A stretch of DNA of 64,000 nucleotides from Melanocharis versteri (GCA_013397845.1 VZTG01001061.1:62001-126000), one strand, 5' to 3'. Counted from the first letter of the stretch, positions 37,787-51,768 are shown. The notes: generated by a model from the sequence alone, not told the origin. Translations and numbers: made by a program.

Positions 37787-39840
37787 GCCAGAAAGGATAA
37801 TTTAAGCTTTACCGAATTGCTATTTTTTGAGGTCTGAGTTACACTGAGACATGATCATAACAGTTCTTTAAGGCCACACCTAACAAGAGCTCAGCATTAG
37901 ACTGATGAGGTGATTTTTAAATTCAGGGCATAAAATATGTCACAGTAAATACTTTGGGAGGCTTCTGGAACTCACTGCAAATACCAAGTCATGTCTCATG
38001 GTGTGCCCCGTATTTAATGCATGGTGGAAAAATGCTGAACATTCAGACAGTGCTCTGAAGTAGTTCATATTTAACAGGAAAACAAAATCCTACCACAAAA
38101 AAAAAAAAAACCTAATACTACTCACAGTGATAAATAATGTGAAAATCTCAGCAGCACTAATACCACTTACATGAAATGATCCCCAACTACAGTTCTCAAA
38201 GCAATTACCTCTCAGGGCCATAATTAGGTGTGCTATGAGCACAGTCTGCTTCTCTCTGGAGTGCCCAGTATTGCCTAGTGATAAGAGAGAGGATGCCAGT
38301 CATGACCATCTTTTATTCTGCAGCATAACTCTTGGGAAATGGATATGGAATCCTCCAGACATGATGTGGGAGGTACCTAGAAATATATAGGCATGAAATA
38401 ACCCATAACACAATTTAGTAAATATCATGTGCAATACATTTTACATGACGTAAACAAAACTAAACTAAAAAACAATATAACAAGCAGTGAAAACTCATTT
38501 GGTAAACAAGATCCGTCAAAAGGCAGCATTTGCTCGCCTCAGAAAGAGCATGCCAATTTGAAGCAGATAAGTAAGGACCATTACCAAAGGGATAATAACC
38601 ATCTCATACTTATGCATGCAGCATAATGAACAGAAAAGCACAATAACACAGATATGTTAGATTAGCATAATTTTATTCCACTATTCAAATGTGTAAGTTG
38701 GAAATGGGTTTTGTTTCAATTACTGCTTTTCTCCATGGGTTTTAAACATTTTATTCAAAATCCAGACTCTGTTTTATGTTGGTTTTAGCCCATTATCTCC
38801 AATTACCATCTACCTTGCCTCTCTTTCACCAATGAATATAGCTTTTCAACTAGCCCAACAGTCTTAAGAGTATAATAGACCATTAGTTACATTGTCTAGT
38901 AATATCTTCATGATATTTCAGATAGATTTGGTAAAATGTTTCTCCCATTTCTTTATTTGGTTATATATTTAGCTTCTTCCTTTGACTAAACAGTCCCTCT
39001 GTCAGAAATACAGTATTTAGAACGCTGAAAATTTTTTCAGAATATTTTACTCCTGTTAGACCTGTGTTCTTTAACAATTTACATCCATTGAATTAGGCAA
39101 TTGCATTTAACTTAAAAGTAGTAATCAAGAAGTAATTACTGCACATGAATGTTTAACCTACTGTACATGGACAACTACCATATTTAATTCATTTACTTGT
39201 ATTCAGATTATCAAGTTGTTCCTAAAGGAAAGCAATCATCCAAAGATGAGTAGTTTAAATTTTAACTAAAAGAGAAGATAGCAATTCCCTTAGGGAATTT
39301 TTCCAAAGGCTAGTCACCAAAACCATTACAGAAAACAGTAACACAGAAACCTTGTGTGGCTTTTTGTTTCACATCGAGTACTGACAATTGTGACATTTTC
39401 TTCCAGACAGACTTACAGGGTATTTCTCCTACCTCTTACTCTGGTGCGGCAAGAAAAGAAAAGATAGCGTCTGAAAGACAAATCTCACCTAAGGCACTCT
39501 ATCTATCTAGAAAATTATTCCAGAAGCAGCTTTTTTGGAGTGTTCAATTTTTTCTGTACCTTTTCTCAAGCACACCAGAACTACACACATGGCTTAGCTA
39601 AAAGGCTAACTGCTGTCATCTAGAGAAATAAAATTACCTCTGCAGACTCTCACACTCATCTGCTTTCACAGTTAAGGCTGAGACGATCCCTTTTGGCCAT
39701 GATACAACTCTGAGAATTTACTGGTTTAGAACAGTGATGTTTAATTCTGCTGGATCTTCTCGCACTCCAACATCAGCACACAAAGTAGATTTTGATTTTT
39801 AGCTTGTTCTGACCCCAAACATATGCACAATCTTCACAAG
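37787..39840. other. AT-rich non-coding stretch, no gene recognised
   Basis: Background sequence between two CR1 fragments. The open frames at 38429-38626 and 39356-39601 show no recognisable features. Confidence 0.45.
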
Positions 39841-40317
39841 GAAGACACTGAGCCACTGGAATGAGTTAAGAGAAGGGCAATGGAGCTGGGGAACAATTTG
39901 GAGCATGAGTCTGATGATGAGTGACTGAGGGACCTGGGGATGTTTGGCCTGGAGAAAAGGAAGCTCAGGGGAGCCCTTACAGATCTCTACAGCTCCCTGA
40001 AATCAGGTTGTGCAAAGAGGGGGGTGTCAGTCTCTTCTCCCAGATAATGACAGGATGAGAGGAAATGGACTCAAGTTGCAGCAGGGACGGTTTAAATGGG
40101 ATATGAGGGATAACTTCTTCCCTGAAAGGGTTGTGGAGTTCTGCAACAGGTTATCCAGGGAAGTGGTTGAGTCACCATCCCTGGAGGTGTTTAAAAGACC
40201 TGTAGATGCACTTGGGAACATCATTTAGATTTAGTGGTGGAGTTGGTGGTGCTGGATTATGAGCTGGACTCATTGGTCTTGGAGGTCTTTTCCAACACAA
40301 ATGATTCTATTATTCTA
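39841..40317 (+). mobile_element. CR1 LINE, 5'-truncated, with ORF2 C-terminus and 3' terminal repeats
   Basis: The best preserved CR1 copy in the window. It starts at GAAGACACTGAG, runs through AGAGAAGGGCAATGGAGCTGG, GGCCTGGAGAAAAGGAAGCTCAGG and CTCTTCTCCCAG, and ends GATTCTATTATTCTA, two copies of the CR1 terminal octamer type. Heavy 5' truncation is normal for CR1, so it lacks its promoter and the endonuclease and reverse transcriptase domains and cannot move by itself. No clear target-site duplication was seen, which is also usual for CR1. Confidence 0.95.
40010..40228 (+). pseudogene. CR1 ORF2 C-terminal remnant
   Basis: A 72-codon frame inside the CR1 copy. It reads the conserved CR1 C-terminal signature: GLKLQQGRFKWDMR, then NFFPERVVEFCNRLSREVV, then SPSLEVFKRPVD. 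This segment lies after the reverse transcriptase domain in intact CR1 ORF2 and has no separate function. The minus-strand frame 40027-40224 is its shadow. Confidence 0.9.
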
Positions 40318-43300
40318 ATAACTGATCATTCAAGAAGTGCAATTACAAAACCTTGAAAAAACCCACCTGCTTTTGCTTTAAAGAGAAAATAAAAGAGCAG
40401 CTGTCTAGAAGCAATTTGACTGATTAAATGTCTTCTATAGCAGAACAACACAATTGTACTGACTGTATTTAACAGATAGGTGATCCACTGTGACACATAC
40501 TCTATTAGAGTTCAAACAAAACCTGTTTATTACAGAGCTGCAATTAGGAGGCCAGGGAAACAGGAATGCAGGATTATTGCAAACATGTGTCTGATAAGAT
40601 AGGGTGTTCGAAACTAAGAGGACATAAGAAGAGACAAGAGCCTTCACTGTATCCTTGGGATAGGAATTGGTGCAACTTCTGTGTGTGTATCCTTCCAGAT
40701 CAGACTGAAAGCTACCACAGTATATGGAGAATATGGATAACAGAGGCACAAAAAAAGAAAAAGTTCCTGAAATGCACTAAATAATAGCCTGCTTCCTTTC
40801 AGCTGAAAGGCTATCTGAATAAGACGTTCAAAGCTGTTAATATAATACCTTATTAAAATCACTTCCAATAACGCAAAAAGCTCGTCAGCGAGGGAGTAAT
40901 AAAACAAACTAATAAACTGAAAAGTAAATAAAACTACAATTATTCTGATCATATGCTAGTGTATTTCCCCATATTACTATGTTGACTTGCATCTAAAGTA
41001 ATGCCCTCAAAACAATTTCCTCATGGACAGCAAGAAATAAACAGCCCCAGTTCTCAAGGCAGTTGAAAAAGTAATGATAATAAGAACAGAAATAGTCATT
41101 TAATTACAATGCTAAAGAACATTTCCCAAGCTTCAGTTTTTGGTTGCACAACGTGCAGCGGCATGGTTTTGTATCAGGTGACTGTTAGTGACTGGGGATG
41201 TTTGGTTTGGCACAGCTTCCAGTTGTGGAGAATTCTATGAAAGCAGAGTCCTTCTCCATTGTCTGTATTTGCTTTTGCTCTATTTCACAACTTGATTTGC
41301 TGTTAGATGGTATTTTTTACATACCATAAATGAATTTATTTCCTTTAGCACAAAACCAGTCCTTCCCCAGAAGGTCTGATGCAGTAACATAAGAACATTG
41401 AAATTCAGAAAGGATACACCACTGCTCAATGTGGTATTGACCTGTTAATATATTGTGACTTGTTTAATGAAGCTTTTATTTTATTAAACCAAGGAAGTAG
41501 GATTGCTCAAGACTAATCAGTTGAAACCTAAAATATCAAACAGCCTCCTGTCTATTTGTATGTTTATATGTATATAAAGTTATTGGTTCAATACTCTGAT
41601 TTCTAGGAATTAAATGCAATTAAATAATCTACAACAATATGGAATACAGTCTAGTGCTGCATAATCAGAATACTTAAGAATCTTATCAAGGTTAAACAAA
41701 TCCAAGGAATCAACCATGTATTTTTATTTGTCATTATGTTATGTATTTCTTTCTATTTGAAGATAGTTTGCAATGCAGCTCTGCAGCAAAAAGCTAAAGC
41801 CACAAGAGAACAACTTATTTCTCCATCGCTTTTAATCAGTGCTTGATTATATACAATGAATTCTTGGACTCTGTCATAACCATTAGTAATTCTGCAATTA
41901 ATTTAACAGCATAGAATTTCATTAATTGCATACATTCCTCCCAAGAACCAATACGTTTACTTTCTTGGCAAACCTCAAAGTCAGAGGAATCCAGAAACTA
42001 AACCTATCACCTCCTTCTAGCAATAAGAAATACCAGTATTAATACTCATACTGAAGTCAGTTGACTTCCACATGAATTCAAAAACATTGGCTTTCACGTG
42101 GAAAAGATATTGATAAAAATCTGTTTTGGTTAAGTAAAATAAAAGTCTAAATCAAGAGTATTTTTTTCCCAGGAGTATTTGCTTCAGTTGGGTTCAGTAA
42201 TTCACGCTTCTAAAAGTGAATGTTGAAAACCTTTTCCTACTGTGACAAGTCATCCTATGGGAATGCATGGCAGTACTTTGTCTCAGCAAGTAAGAAAACT
42301 TCCAAGTCTGGATCTAAGGTCTGATATTACTGAAGACTTTGGAAAAAACCTCTGGCCTGTCTTTCCACTCCAGAACAACTCCAGAACTTCACCAGTGTCA
42401 TAACCATTTAGCAAAAATACCCCAGTGCTAGAAGTCAGAATCTAACCAGATATGCTATGGCTACAAGTATTAGAATTGAGTGCAAGAGAGAAACAATCCT
42501 GTCTAATGCCACATACTGATTCTATTATCCAGCACTCATTCAGACTTGTAAAAGCATTTCTAAATTACCTTGACAGAAAATATATTCTTCCAAAGCTATG
42601 TTTACTCATATGGCTCTACATTAATAATCAGCAAGGAAAACAAGAGCATGAGATTAAAATGCTTTTGAAGTTTTTAAATATACACCAACATATTGGATAC
42701 TGGTGTTAAGGAAGATGAGGAAAGTGTGCACCTTTTATATGATGTGTGAAAATAGATCACTTACAGCTTGCATAAAAAAACACTTGTCATTTGGCATAGC
42801 ATGGATATCTAGCTATTTAACTGGAAGGGAATCCCAGAAATATTTGTGATAAGTATTACCACAGCTCCATTAAGCTCAGTGGTTTCAAATTGAGTTGGAA
42901 CTGAGATTATGACACACGGTATTTTATTATACTTATGAATAACTTCATTATTATACTTACGAAGTTCAGAGAAGTAAAATAGAACCTCAAAATCTTGCTT
43001 GAAAAGCAGGTACATTCTTTTAGTGCTTTGAAAAATAATTTGCCCAATCTCTCTCGTCTCAGGTCTAAATCTTTCCTTTTTTTGTCTAGCAGTCATATGG
43101 TCCTGTGACATGAAATGCTTTAAATCCACTGATATATCACATACCCTAAACCCCTCTCAGAAATGCACAAGAGATACTTGGTTGTCGCTCATCCCCTTCA
43201 CATGATCTTTGGATGGCCATGGCACACCTGGCTTAATTATCATCACCTTTTCACAGCAGAATTTAAAGATTAATTCACAGTCTCTTACAAATACAGTATT

Positions 43301-46300
43301 CACTGTAAATTACTTGATCTTGGAAATCTTAAATATATTTATAAAATGTTTATAGATGTCTCTGCTTGTGCTGCCTTTAATGATACAAATTTACATATCC
43401 ACATGAAAATATTCATTTCATATTAAAAGGATGACATTTTTCTTGACCAGATGATGCTGAAACAGAAATCTTCTAACTTTTCAATTCATTACAGTGATAT
43501 TCCCATTAACAGGTTTTTTAGTAGCTAAATTAACTTATGTTATTCTTCTGCTTTGACAAGTATCTAAGTTTGCAGTCATCAAAACTTTCTTGACAGTTTT
43601 TCATTTTCTTTTCTCTCTGCGACTATTTAACCACTTCTTTGCAAAGCTGGACAATTCTTTATCTTTAGATTAGCTGACAGTTTAGTTGCCACATAGGAGA
43701 CTCATGTGAAAATCCACTGATAAATTGTTGAGATTCATACTGCCTCTATTCTAGTTTCCAACATACTTTTATTTTAAACTAGGAGCATTCATCCTTTTTC
43801 AGCAGATCCTGGGACAGTTTGTACAAGGCCATGTTTAATTATGCACGACCTCCTTGATTTTAAAGACTTGATAAGAAAAATTGTTTGTGTTGATGCACTG
43901 CAAGACATACCCACAAGTTAAGAATGAGAGCACCTTAGCAGTGGTATCTTAACATTCAGGAAGTTTGTTATTGTTCCTCCTGAGAATTTAGTTCTTTCTC
44001 CTTGTGCACCGCCCAGAGTGAACCAAAGAACCTTCCCCTAAACCTGCCAAGTGAACCAAGGCATAAAAATATGAGATAAATAATAACCTTATGCAAACTC
44101 CACATCAGAAAGGTATATAATTCACCCAAATTAAAAAAAAATAATGAAATTTTGGTTTAGGAGCTTAGCAAAGAATTCTGTTTATTCACCAGATTAAAAA
44201 ACAAACAAACAAAACCCCAACAAAAAACCCAGTAGTTTCTTTGTTTCAAATCCAGATTACTCATAGATAGATAGATTAGTTCTATTTCAGGTGAAAATCA
44301 AACCCTGAAAAATATGCATAATAATAACAGATTCAAGAAACACTATGTAGACAACTCTTGAAACAAAGGCCAGCATTAAGTGACCTGGATCACTAACTAG
44401 AAGTAATTTTTTCCTTTGAACAGCAAAAATTCTTTAGGCACCATGGTCCTAATTTAGTACTTTCTTTAGGTATTTTAAGATAGATGACAATGGTCATAGG
44501 TAAAAAAAATGCACGTTAGTGTACTCACATACATTTGTTTTCACAGTACTATCTTCTGCTGTGCGTATCACTACCATGAAAGTACCTAATCATTACCAGA
44601 GGCAGTTGCAGCAACGTATAAAAATGGATCTTGCCACAGAAATTATTATTAGAGATTTTAAGGAGCTGGAGGAAATCTAAATGCCTGCACAAAGCCAGTG
44701 AAAGTCAGTATTTCTTTCTGTAATACAGAGGTTTTACAAATGTTTCCTAAAGAAGAAATATCCCTTTTCTGTAGAATGGTGCTTCCCTTCTAAGACAGAA
44801 ATTCTTTCAGCCTTAGAATGTTCTTTTCCTTATCTAGTTCTGACTAATTAACATTGAGAGCTTTGGCTTTGTAGTGTATTTGCCCTGCATGTTGTTAAAT
44901 TGGGCAAGTAATAAGATACAACAATGCAAGTCAGGTAGTTATGAGATAATCATTTTACCTCTCCAAGAAAATGGATGAGAGGGAGATAAAGCCAAGTGTC
45001 CCTCATGCTAATGGGTGTAATTACTTACTAGTATCTATTCCCTGTGGAATTTCACATTCTCTTAACAAAGCCTGTGTTGCATGGGAGACCCACTGACCCG
45101 CACAGTAACTGCCAAGGTGCACATACACACAGACTATGTGTGCACAACACAAACACACATTTTCACTGCCCATACATTTGCACCTGCTCATATTACTGAT
45201 CCTTACAAGTGACCTGACTACTGAACAGTATTGGTGGTGTTGGGTAAAGCACAGAAACAAAAGTCTCAATATAAAGGTAACATTCTGAAAAACTGAACAT
45301 CTCAAAAAATTGTTGAACAGAATCAATCAAAAATCCTCCAACTTGTTTTTCTTATTTCTTAATTCATATTGAAAACACAAACCAATATACAGATCTGCAG
45401 AATATGTGTGACCTTCTGACTTCCCCTGTAAATAACTAAATGCAAAGGAAAAAACCTGTGAAAACATCATGAAACTTAAGTGTCTTTAACTCTAGGTATC
45501 AATTATTAAAATATTAAGGTTTCAGATTTAAATGAGAAAATTCTCATTGATTAAAAAAACAAACATTAATGATTTGTTTACAGACGGATCTCAGAAACCA
45601 CGGGGTTTAAAAATAAATTTTTTAAGTAATTTATGCAGATTTTGTTCAGAGTACACCCTGAAGCCTTCCGAGTAGCCTTTTGAAAAAGTTTTTTCAAAAA
45701 ATTGGTGGAAAGATCAAGCTGAAAGATAAGGAGTTTAGGGCTAGGCACTAAAATGATCTCTGCAAACAGTTAAGAGCTCTGTGACACCTCCTACAGAATT
45801 CTTAACATTGGAAAAAAAACCACCTCCCTCTAAGTTTCACCCAGGGAGTTGTCCCAATAGCTTGAGTTTTCTATTTTGAAATGATCAGGCTGACTGGTTT
45901 TATGGACATCAGTAGTTTGACAAAAAATATATTCTCAGACTATATTGTGATTTACTTGCTCCTGAGATTAAATAACTTGTCCTTCTATCCTTATACTGAA
46001 ATTCAGCCATTCTCATTGTTAGCTATTATGGAATACCTTTATTTTCAGACACTAACATTAATGAACTTCTGGTTTTCTAGGCAATGACCTCTCCTCGAAT
46101 CATCACTTGCAAAACTGAACCCAAATTGTGCTCAGGTTTTAGGTGGGGATTAGAAGAAGGAATTTATGACCAAATATTTATCATAAATACCCTACTCAAC
46201 ACTTGAACTGAAGCAACAAAGTATAAACAATCCCCTGCTTCATATTCAGCATAAGAACCGGCTTCTTTCATCTTGTTCAAGTTCTACTTAAAATTAATCA

Positions 46301-49001
46301 TCCATTAGGATCATGTATTCCTTCAATGGCTATACACATTTTTTGTGAATTTAGAGGAAGAAGCTTCCAAAGGAGTGAACAGCAGTAGCTCAAAAACTTT
46401 ACTTGCTTTGCATTTGCAGAACAAGAATCATAGCTCATGCTGAACTCCTGTTCTAAATTAGCTCTGTGAGGCTTTAAAAGCCTTGGAGAGCTCTTTGCTC
46501 TCTCTTGGTCCACGTGTCTAAAACAAAACAGTATAAACAGAATGGAGCTATGATTTCAATGTTTCCATTTTCTCCAGACTTGAAACAGTTTCTGTTTTGC
46601 AGTAGTTTGCTTTTTTCCTTCAACTAGTTTGTGTCCAAAGGAAGATAAATACTGAGAGCAAGAGAAAGCAGGAAGACAATTGAAGTGCACAAAATAGGTT
46701 GTTTTAAAACAATGTAGAGTGAGATTTGATTATAAAACATGCATGTCATTTTTCATATCTATTTCTAATGGTTTTAGGATTTGGTTTACTTTTTATATTA
46801 AGACCATTTAGTTTAGTAATAGCTGAGTGCTTATTTTTATTAATGTAGGTTTTTAGGCACATGGATCACCAGTATGTTTAAACATTAATCTGCAACAGAT
46901 AAATCTGTTTATATTTCCTTGGTTACAATACTGTGCTAAAATAGAGTATGTAACTTGACTAATGAAAAAGAGGAAATTATGCAGAATATATGGATTTTAC
47001 TGTCATAAAACATTTCTTAGCATTTATCTACATTTATTCACTGCAGCTCTCTTCTAAAAGGATAATTCAGTGTAATTAAAACAGCAGTGATAATATCACA
47101 TTATGGCTCTGACAGTCTAACCTATCAATTTCACAAAAGGCAACATAAGACTTCAGAAACAGGCTTCCAACAACAGCAAGTTCCAAACTTTATCTCCCTC
47201 ATCTCCGTTTCCTAAACATATTTTATTTTGTACCAACACAGTTGTCTTGGGCAGTCGAGTAAAGAAATGCAGCAGATTTACTACTGGCTCTGCACTCTAA
47301 CATTTCAACCCCATGCATTTTACCCTGAGGTTGGTAACTACCATGTATAATCCTCAAGTACTAATTCCTCTACTGCTGTATTCTGGGAATCCCATCTGTA
47401 TGAATGGTACATCTACTGCGGATATGCAAAGCACTCCACTCTGACTCACATATTCACAGTTTTCAGAATCTTAACCCATTTATTCCTTTAATTTAACTGA
47501 GCTTGTAAAGGGATTTTGTATTTAGATTTTTTCAGGGGTAAGGGGTCTTGTGTTATTGTTTTGTTCTTTTTTTAATATGTTAAAGGTTTCTACATTGTGA
47601 ACTTTACAACCACTTGTATTTAATACTCTAACTCTTTTATTATTAAACTTTAATTATCTAACGTACCGCCAGACACCTGTGTCTACAAACACATCTCTAT
47701 CGTGCCCAGTAAGCCTACATCAGTGATTTACATTAAACCAGTATTTACATTCTGGAACTAGGTACCACAAGGCCTTCTTCCTTGTACCATGTCCACTGTC
47801 AGGAGAAAAGCTGTACAGTTGCTCCTGCATAGTTAAAAACATTTTCACTGCAGAGCAGTTCCCTGAATTTTGGCACAAGTTTAGTGTCTCACACACATAA
47901 TCACAGAGTAGCAATAGATTGAGAAAACAGCCTACATATTCCTTACCAGCTACAGTTCTACCTAGTCAAATATTCAGAGAAAAAATTTAGCAGGAATAAA
48001 ACTGCAGTAAGACAGAGAGAGTGTAGCACTAAGTTGCAAGCCCAGATATGACTGGACTTAGACAAAACGTGCAGTTGCCTAGGACAGTGGACAAGTAAAA
48101 GCAGGAAAGAACTAATCCCTGCCACTTTCCATAGCTCACTCAGAATCCACTGTGCCATCACATTCATTTTTTCCCCTCTCAGTCCAGGTATCTGAACCAT
48201 CTCTGCTTTCCTTGCCTTTAGATTATTATGTACAACCTATTAGGAAGACCCAAGTCTCACTGATCTACCAGGTACAAGTCCTCCACGTACAGTGTCTTGC
48301 CACTTTGGGGCTCATAGGAGGTTGAATTCTTTCAGTGGCATACAATTAACTGCAAATCTTTGCCTTGCATAAGAAGAGCTATATGGAAAAACCACAAGTT
48401 CAATAAATTAGCAATAACCTCAATTTGCTTTTGATTTATTTTCAGTGTTTATGCTGTGCTTAACAGATTGTTGTTGGAGAGAGAGACAGTAAAAAATTCC
48501 TTCTGGTAAACAATTTAGTTTAAGAATTAAAATTAGAGATAAATAATGATCCAATTTTATTGAGACTGAATGCAACTGAGATGAATGCAAATTGAAGCAT
48601 CTTGATGGCAAATTAAGTTGTTTCATTATCTCTCATAAATTGCTTTGGGAGGATTCACTCTTGGCTAATGAGTATAAAACTGAAGACCAAATTACTTTTT
48701 TTTCTTCCCTGGCAGTTTCAGTCTGAGGTCAAAGGGAGTCTCTCAAAGTGACTCTAATAAAGCCTGGGCCCTTGATCGTTACTAGAAGCAACCATCGTTC
48801 TCATACTAGCAGCACTAAAAAGTATGTCAAAACCCAGCAAAAATCGATCCACTTCTAATCCATTTCATAGTCATTACAATTAGTGTCCTTTCTCTTAGAG
48901 GTCTTCACAAAACAGGTCTACTCCCTGCAAAATAATATACACTCACCATACTATTGAAAGTTCAAACAAACACATACGCAAAGAAAAACTGTACAAAAAA
49001 A
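40318..49001. other. AT-rich non-coding stretch, no gene recognised
   Basis: About 8.7 kb of AT-rich sequence. Small simple repeats occur at 44196-44230 (CAAA-rich) and 44263-44276 (about 3.5 copies of ATAG). The block 48400-48660 is rich in ATTA, ATGCAAAT and CTTTG-like words (see findings). Open frames at 40435-40952 (-), 42809-43129 (-) and 45021-45326 (-) show no recognisable family. Confidence 0.5.
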
Positions 49002-49064
49002 AATCAGAATCAGTCAAGTTGAAAGAGACTTTTGAAGGTCATCTGGCCCATTATCCTGCTGTTA
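49002..49064 (-). mobile_element. Small CR1 LINE 3' fragment (minus strand)
   Basis: The plus strand reads AATCAGAATCAGTCAAGTTG, then AAAGAGACTTTTGAAGGTCATC, then TGGCCCATTATCCTGCT. This matches the reverse complement of the CR1 3' end (GGTTGGAAGAGACCTCTGGAGATCATCTAGTCCAA type). The stub is very short and diverged. Confidence 0.7.
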
Positions 49065-49320
49065 TCATCACTTTTCACAGGAAAAATGCAAACAGCATAT
49101 TATACTGAAAATGTATCTTAAGAAATACATACAACAAGCAACTCCAGAGTCAAATCAAGTATTTGTGTAAGTGCTGTACTGATGCCATTACTGTATTATC
49201 ATTGTCACTATTAACTGTGATAATGTGGGAGCAGCCAGTGATTTCTATTCTATTACAAACACACAAACTACAGTCATACCAATGAAAGTTCCTACCTTCC
49301 AGCCCAGTTTAAACCAGCAT
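49065..49320. other. Short non-coding spacer
   Basis: AT-rich spacer between the CR1 stub and the GC-raised block. Nothing was recognised. Confidence 0.4.
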
Positions 49321-49324
49321 ACCA

Positions 49325-50545
49325 TTGACCCACAATAGTGGGAGCCAGCCACTCCTGACCCATCCTGAATCCCTGGGTCTTGCCTGGTGGCCCATGGATG
49401 CCCATGGCATTTCTATATCTGACTCAGATGTGTCAGGAGCGTGGGTTTGGATGGTGTGGCTTAGGTGGGGGGCACATGTCCATGGCCTTGTCGGTCACCT
49501 CAGCTCCTGGACAGTTTCATATTTTATGCCTTTCTACACCGTCAGCAGCCTGACAACCACTGCATTTTCAATCCCTGCCCCAGGTGTTTCACAAAGGATG
49601 TGAAGTTGTTACAAGTTCATATGTGCTTCTTTGCCACAATAACCCAAAATATTTCAGCAGGATTGCTGTAGGGCACAGCTTTCACATAAGCCTCCACTGT
49701 AAAAATGACCTGTGCTTTGCTTGTTTTCCCAGCTCAGTAAAGAGCTGGAGAGGTGCAGACTCTCCTTGCCCAGAGCAAGGCAGGTGACACGCCATGACTG
49801 CACTCTAAAAGACGGTCTCCTCTCCTTCTGCCTTTGGAAATATGATTTTGTCAAATGAAGGTCTACCTGTGAGTTTGTTCTGATTGTTATGGACCCGAAG
49901 ATCCTCTCCAATGTATGGATTTGGGGGAAGCAGCAAAGTATTTTCTGCCATAGTTGTACACAACTGTGTAGCCAATGAAGGTAACTGCATGTGGACTGCA
50001 ACTATTGGGAAGAATAAGGCTACCCACAGGCAACCTGTAAGCAGCACCCATCTGAACAAGGTGGGATGGACTGACAGCCATGTAATGCTCAGCTGGAAGA
50101 GCCAAAACTGGCTCTTCTGGCACTTCAGACAAAATTGGTTTTGGTCCACAAAAAAGCCTACATGAACTCCAGAATGCACCGTGGAGATGAGATGCTCATT
50201 TCACTGCTTGCTTCCCTTGCCATGGAGGTCTCAGCCCCTCTCTCCCTCAGACATCAAGCACTGTCAGAGACTGATGTCACCAGAGTCACAATGCAGCATC
50301 AGACTCCCGGCACCTTATTTCTTTGGGACTGCTCAGAAGCTCAAGAGAACTTTCTAACTTCATGTGAAGTAACAGAACAAAAACTTCAGGTGTGGCATCT
50401 CCACATGCTTTGGTCCAGTGCTTCCATATGTAAAATACGTTTTTCAGATTCAAAGAGGCTGTTTCAAAATAAGACACAGAATATTGAAGTATTTCCAGAG
50501 TATGTTTTTCTAAACCGTTCCATGGATACTGGAGAGTCACAGTAG
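49325..50545. other. GC-raised block with many overlapping open frames, unidentified
   Basis: For about 1.2 kb the sequence is visibly less AT-rich than its surroundings. It keeps several frames open on both strands at once, for example 49805-50179 (-), 49887-50132 (-), 49884-50165 (+) and 50135-50545 (+). The minus frame 49887-50132 has a protein-like composition (it includes TFIGYTVVYNYGRKYF), and the overlapping minus frame 49805-50179 has a hydrophobic segment (LLTGCLWVALFFPIVAVHM). I recognise neither, and they share the same DNA, so at most one is real. It may be an old unclassified repeat, a decayed retrocopy or simply a GC-richer patch. Confidence 0.3.
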
Positions 50546-51453
50546 CTTAGTTCTGATCTCACAGTTTGCCAATCTCCATAATTACAATCTCACAGGATTT
50601 GGTTTTCATCTTAGCAGTTCCACTCAAGTGGCCCTCATTACAATTTGTATCCTAACCCCAGGATGCTGCCAAGATTTCGTGTGTTTTGAACAGTGACATA
50701 ACCTGTTCTGGAATCCACACTGTTTTCATTTTACTGTGCCGAATGCCACACTGGATTCCATTTTGTAGCTTTCTGTAGAGGTATGCTTTGGAAAGAGTGT
50801 AACACTGGCCTTACAAGGCTATATGAATAACATATGAAATACTAATCTCAGAACCCCATCTCTCTCAGATTTTCTATTTTTCTACTTTGGTTAAAGAAGC
50901 AGTAATTCCGAAGAATCAACAAGGTGATACATTTTGAAGAGCCACCAGTGGATAATAACCTGACTCACAATGTATAAATTTGATGTGGAAAGAAGAATTT
51001 GAGCAACTATTCTGCTTGCTTTTAAACACATTTGTTAGTTTACTATTATTAGATTCAGCCATCAAAAAAAAAAATCACACAGAAAGGTTGCTGCTGAAAG
51101 TTGTGTTATGCAAAGAAAACAAAACAAGACAACTATCCATATTACTTGTAAGAAGTTCTAATAACACAAGATTTCTCATTCTTGAAATCCCCACATGGTA
51201 GAAAAGATAAATGGAACCTGCCACAGCCTTAACAATGGAAGAGCTAAAAAATCCATACAATAAACACCCTTAACACTACTGACATATTCAGTAATCTGTC
51301 AAAACATGGTACACATGATCCTCAAAGTGTACTTTGGCCACAACATTCCATACAGAAGCCTGGCTAAACAGACTGGTTTGCACAATGAGGACAACAGATT
51401 AAGAAAGTAAAAGACCGTTTTATAAGCACGTGTATGGGGGCCACTAAGTTTTA
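50546..51453. other. Non-coding spacer, no gene recognised
   Basis: AT-rich background with only short unsupported frames, for example 50980-51201 (+). Confidence 0.4.
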
Positions 51454-51768
51454 TGCCTTGTCTTCAAGTGCAGCCAGCACTGCCTTAGATCTCTCGATGA
51501 TAAATGAATGGTTTACATCACTGACCCGCACAATCACCTCAGTGAATGCCAGAAATAGCTCCTTGTGCAATTCATGCAGTGCCCATTCTCAAACTCACAA
51601 CAAGTACTCTGCAGGGGCTACCACAGCAATCACCTCACCATGAGACTGGGTTAGAAACAGCCTGGACTTCGTCACCCCCACACTCTCACCTGTTGCAGCA
51701 GCAGATCCTTCCAGCCCACCCCACACTGTGCAAGGTGAGGGTCTGTTTCTTACTTGTACTAAAGCATA
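51454..51768 (-). pseudogene. Possible decayed coding fragment (minus strand), unidentified
   Basis: Read on the minus strand, one frame is open for about 104 codons except for two TGA codons close together (complement of 51589-51591 and 51595-51597), and ends at TAA (complement of 51451-51453). The downstream half contains ELHKELFLAFTEVIVR and ERSKAVLAALEDKA, and the upstream half SHGEVIAVVAPAEYLL. Both have an amphipathic, protein-like look, and the DNA is GC-richer than the flanks. I do not recognise the family. It could be a decayed retrocopy, an old transposase fragment, or chance. Confidence 0.22.

Noticed and set aside
44196..44276. Microsatellites (CAAA-rich run and about 3.5 ATAG units)
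   Set aside because: Too short and imperfect to list as proper microsatellite loci; noted only in the description of the stretch.
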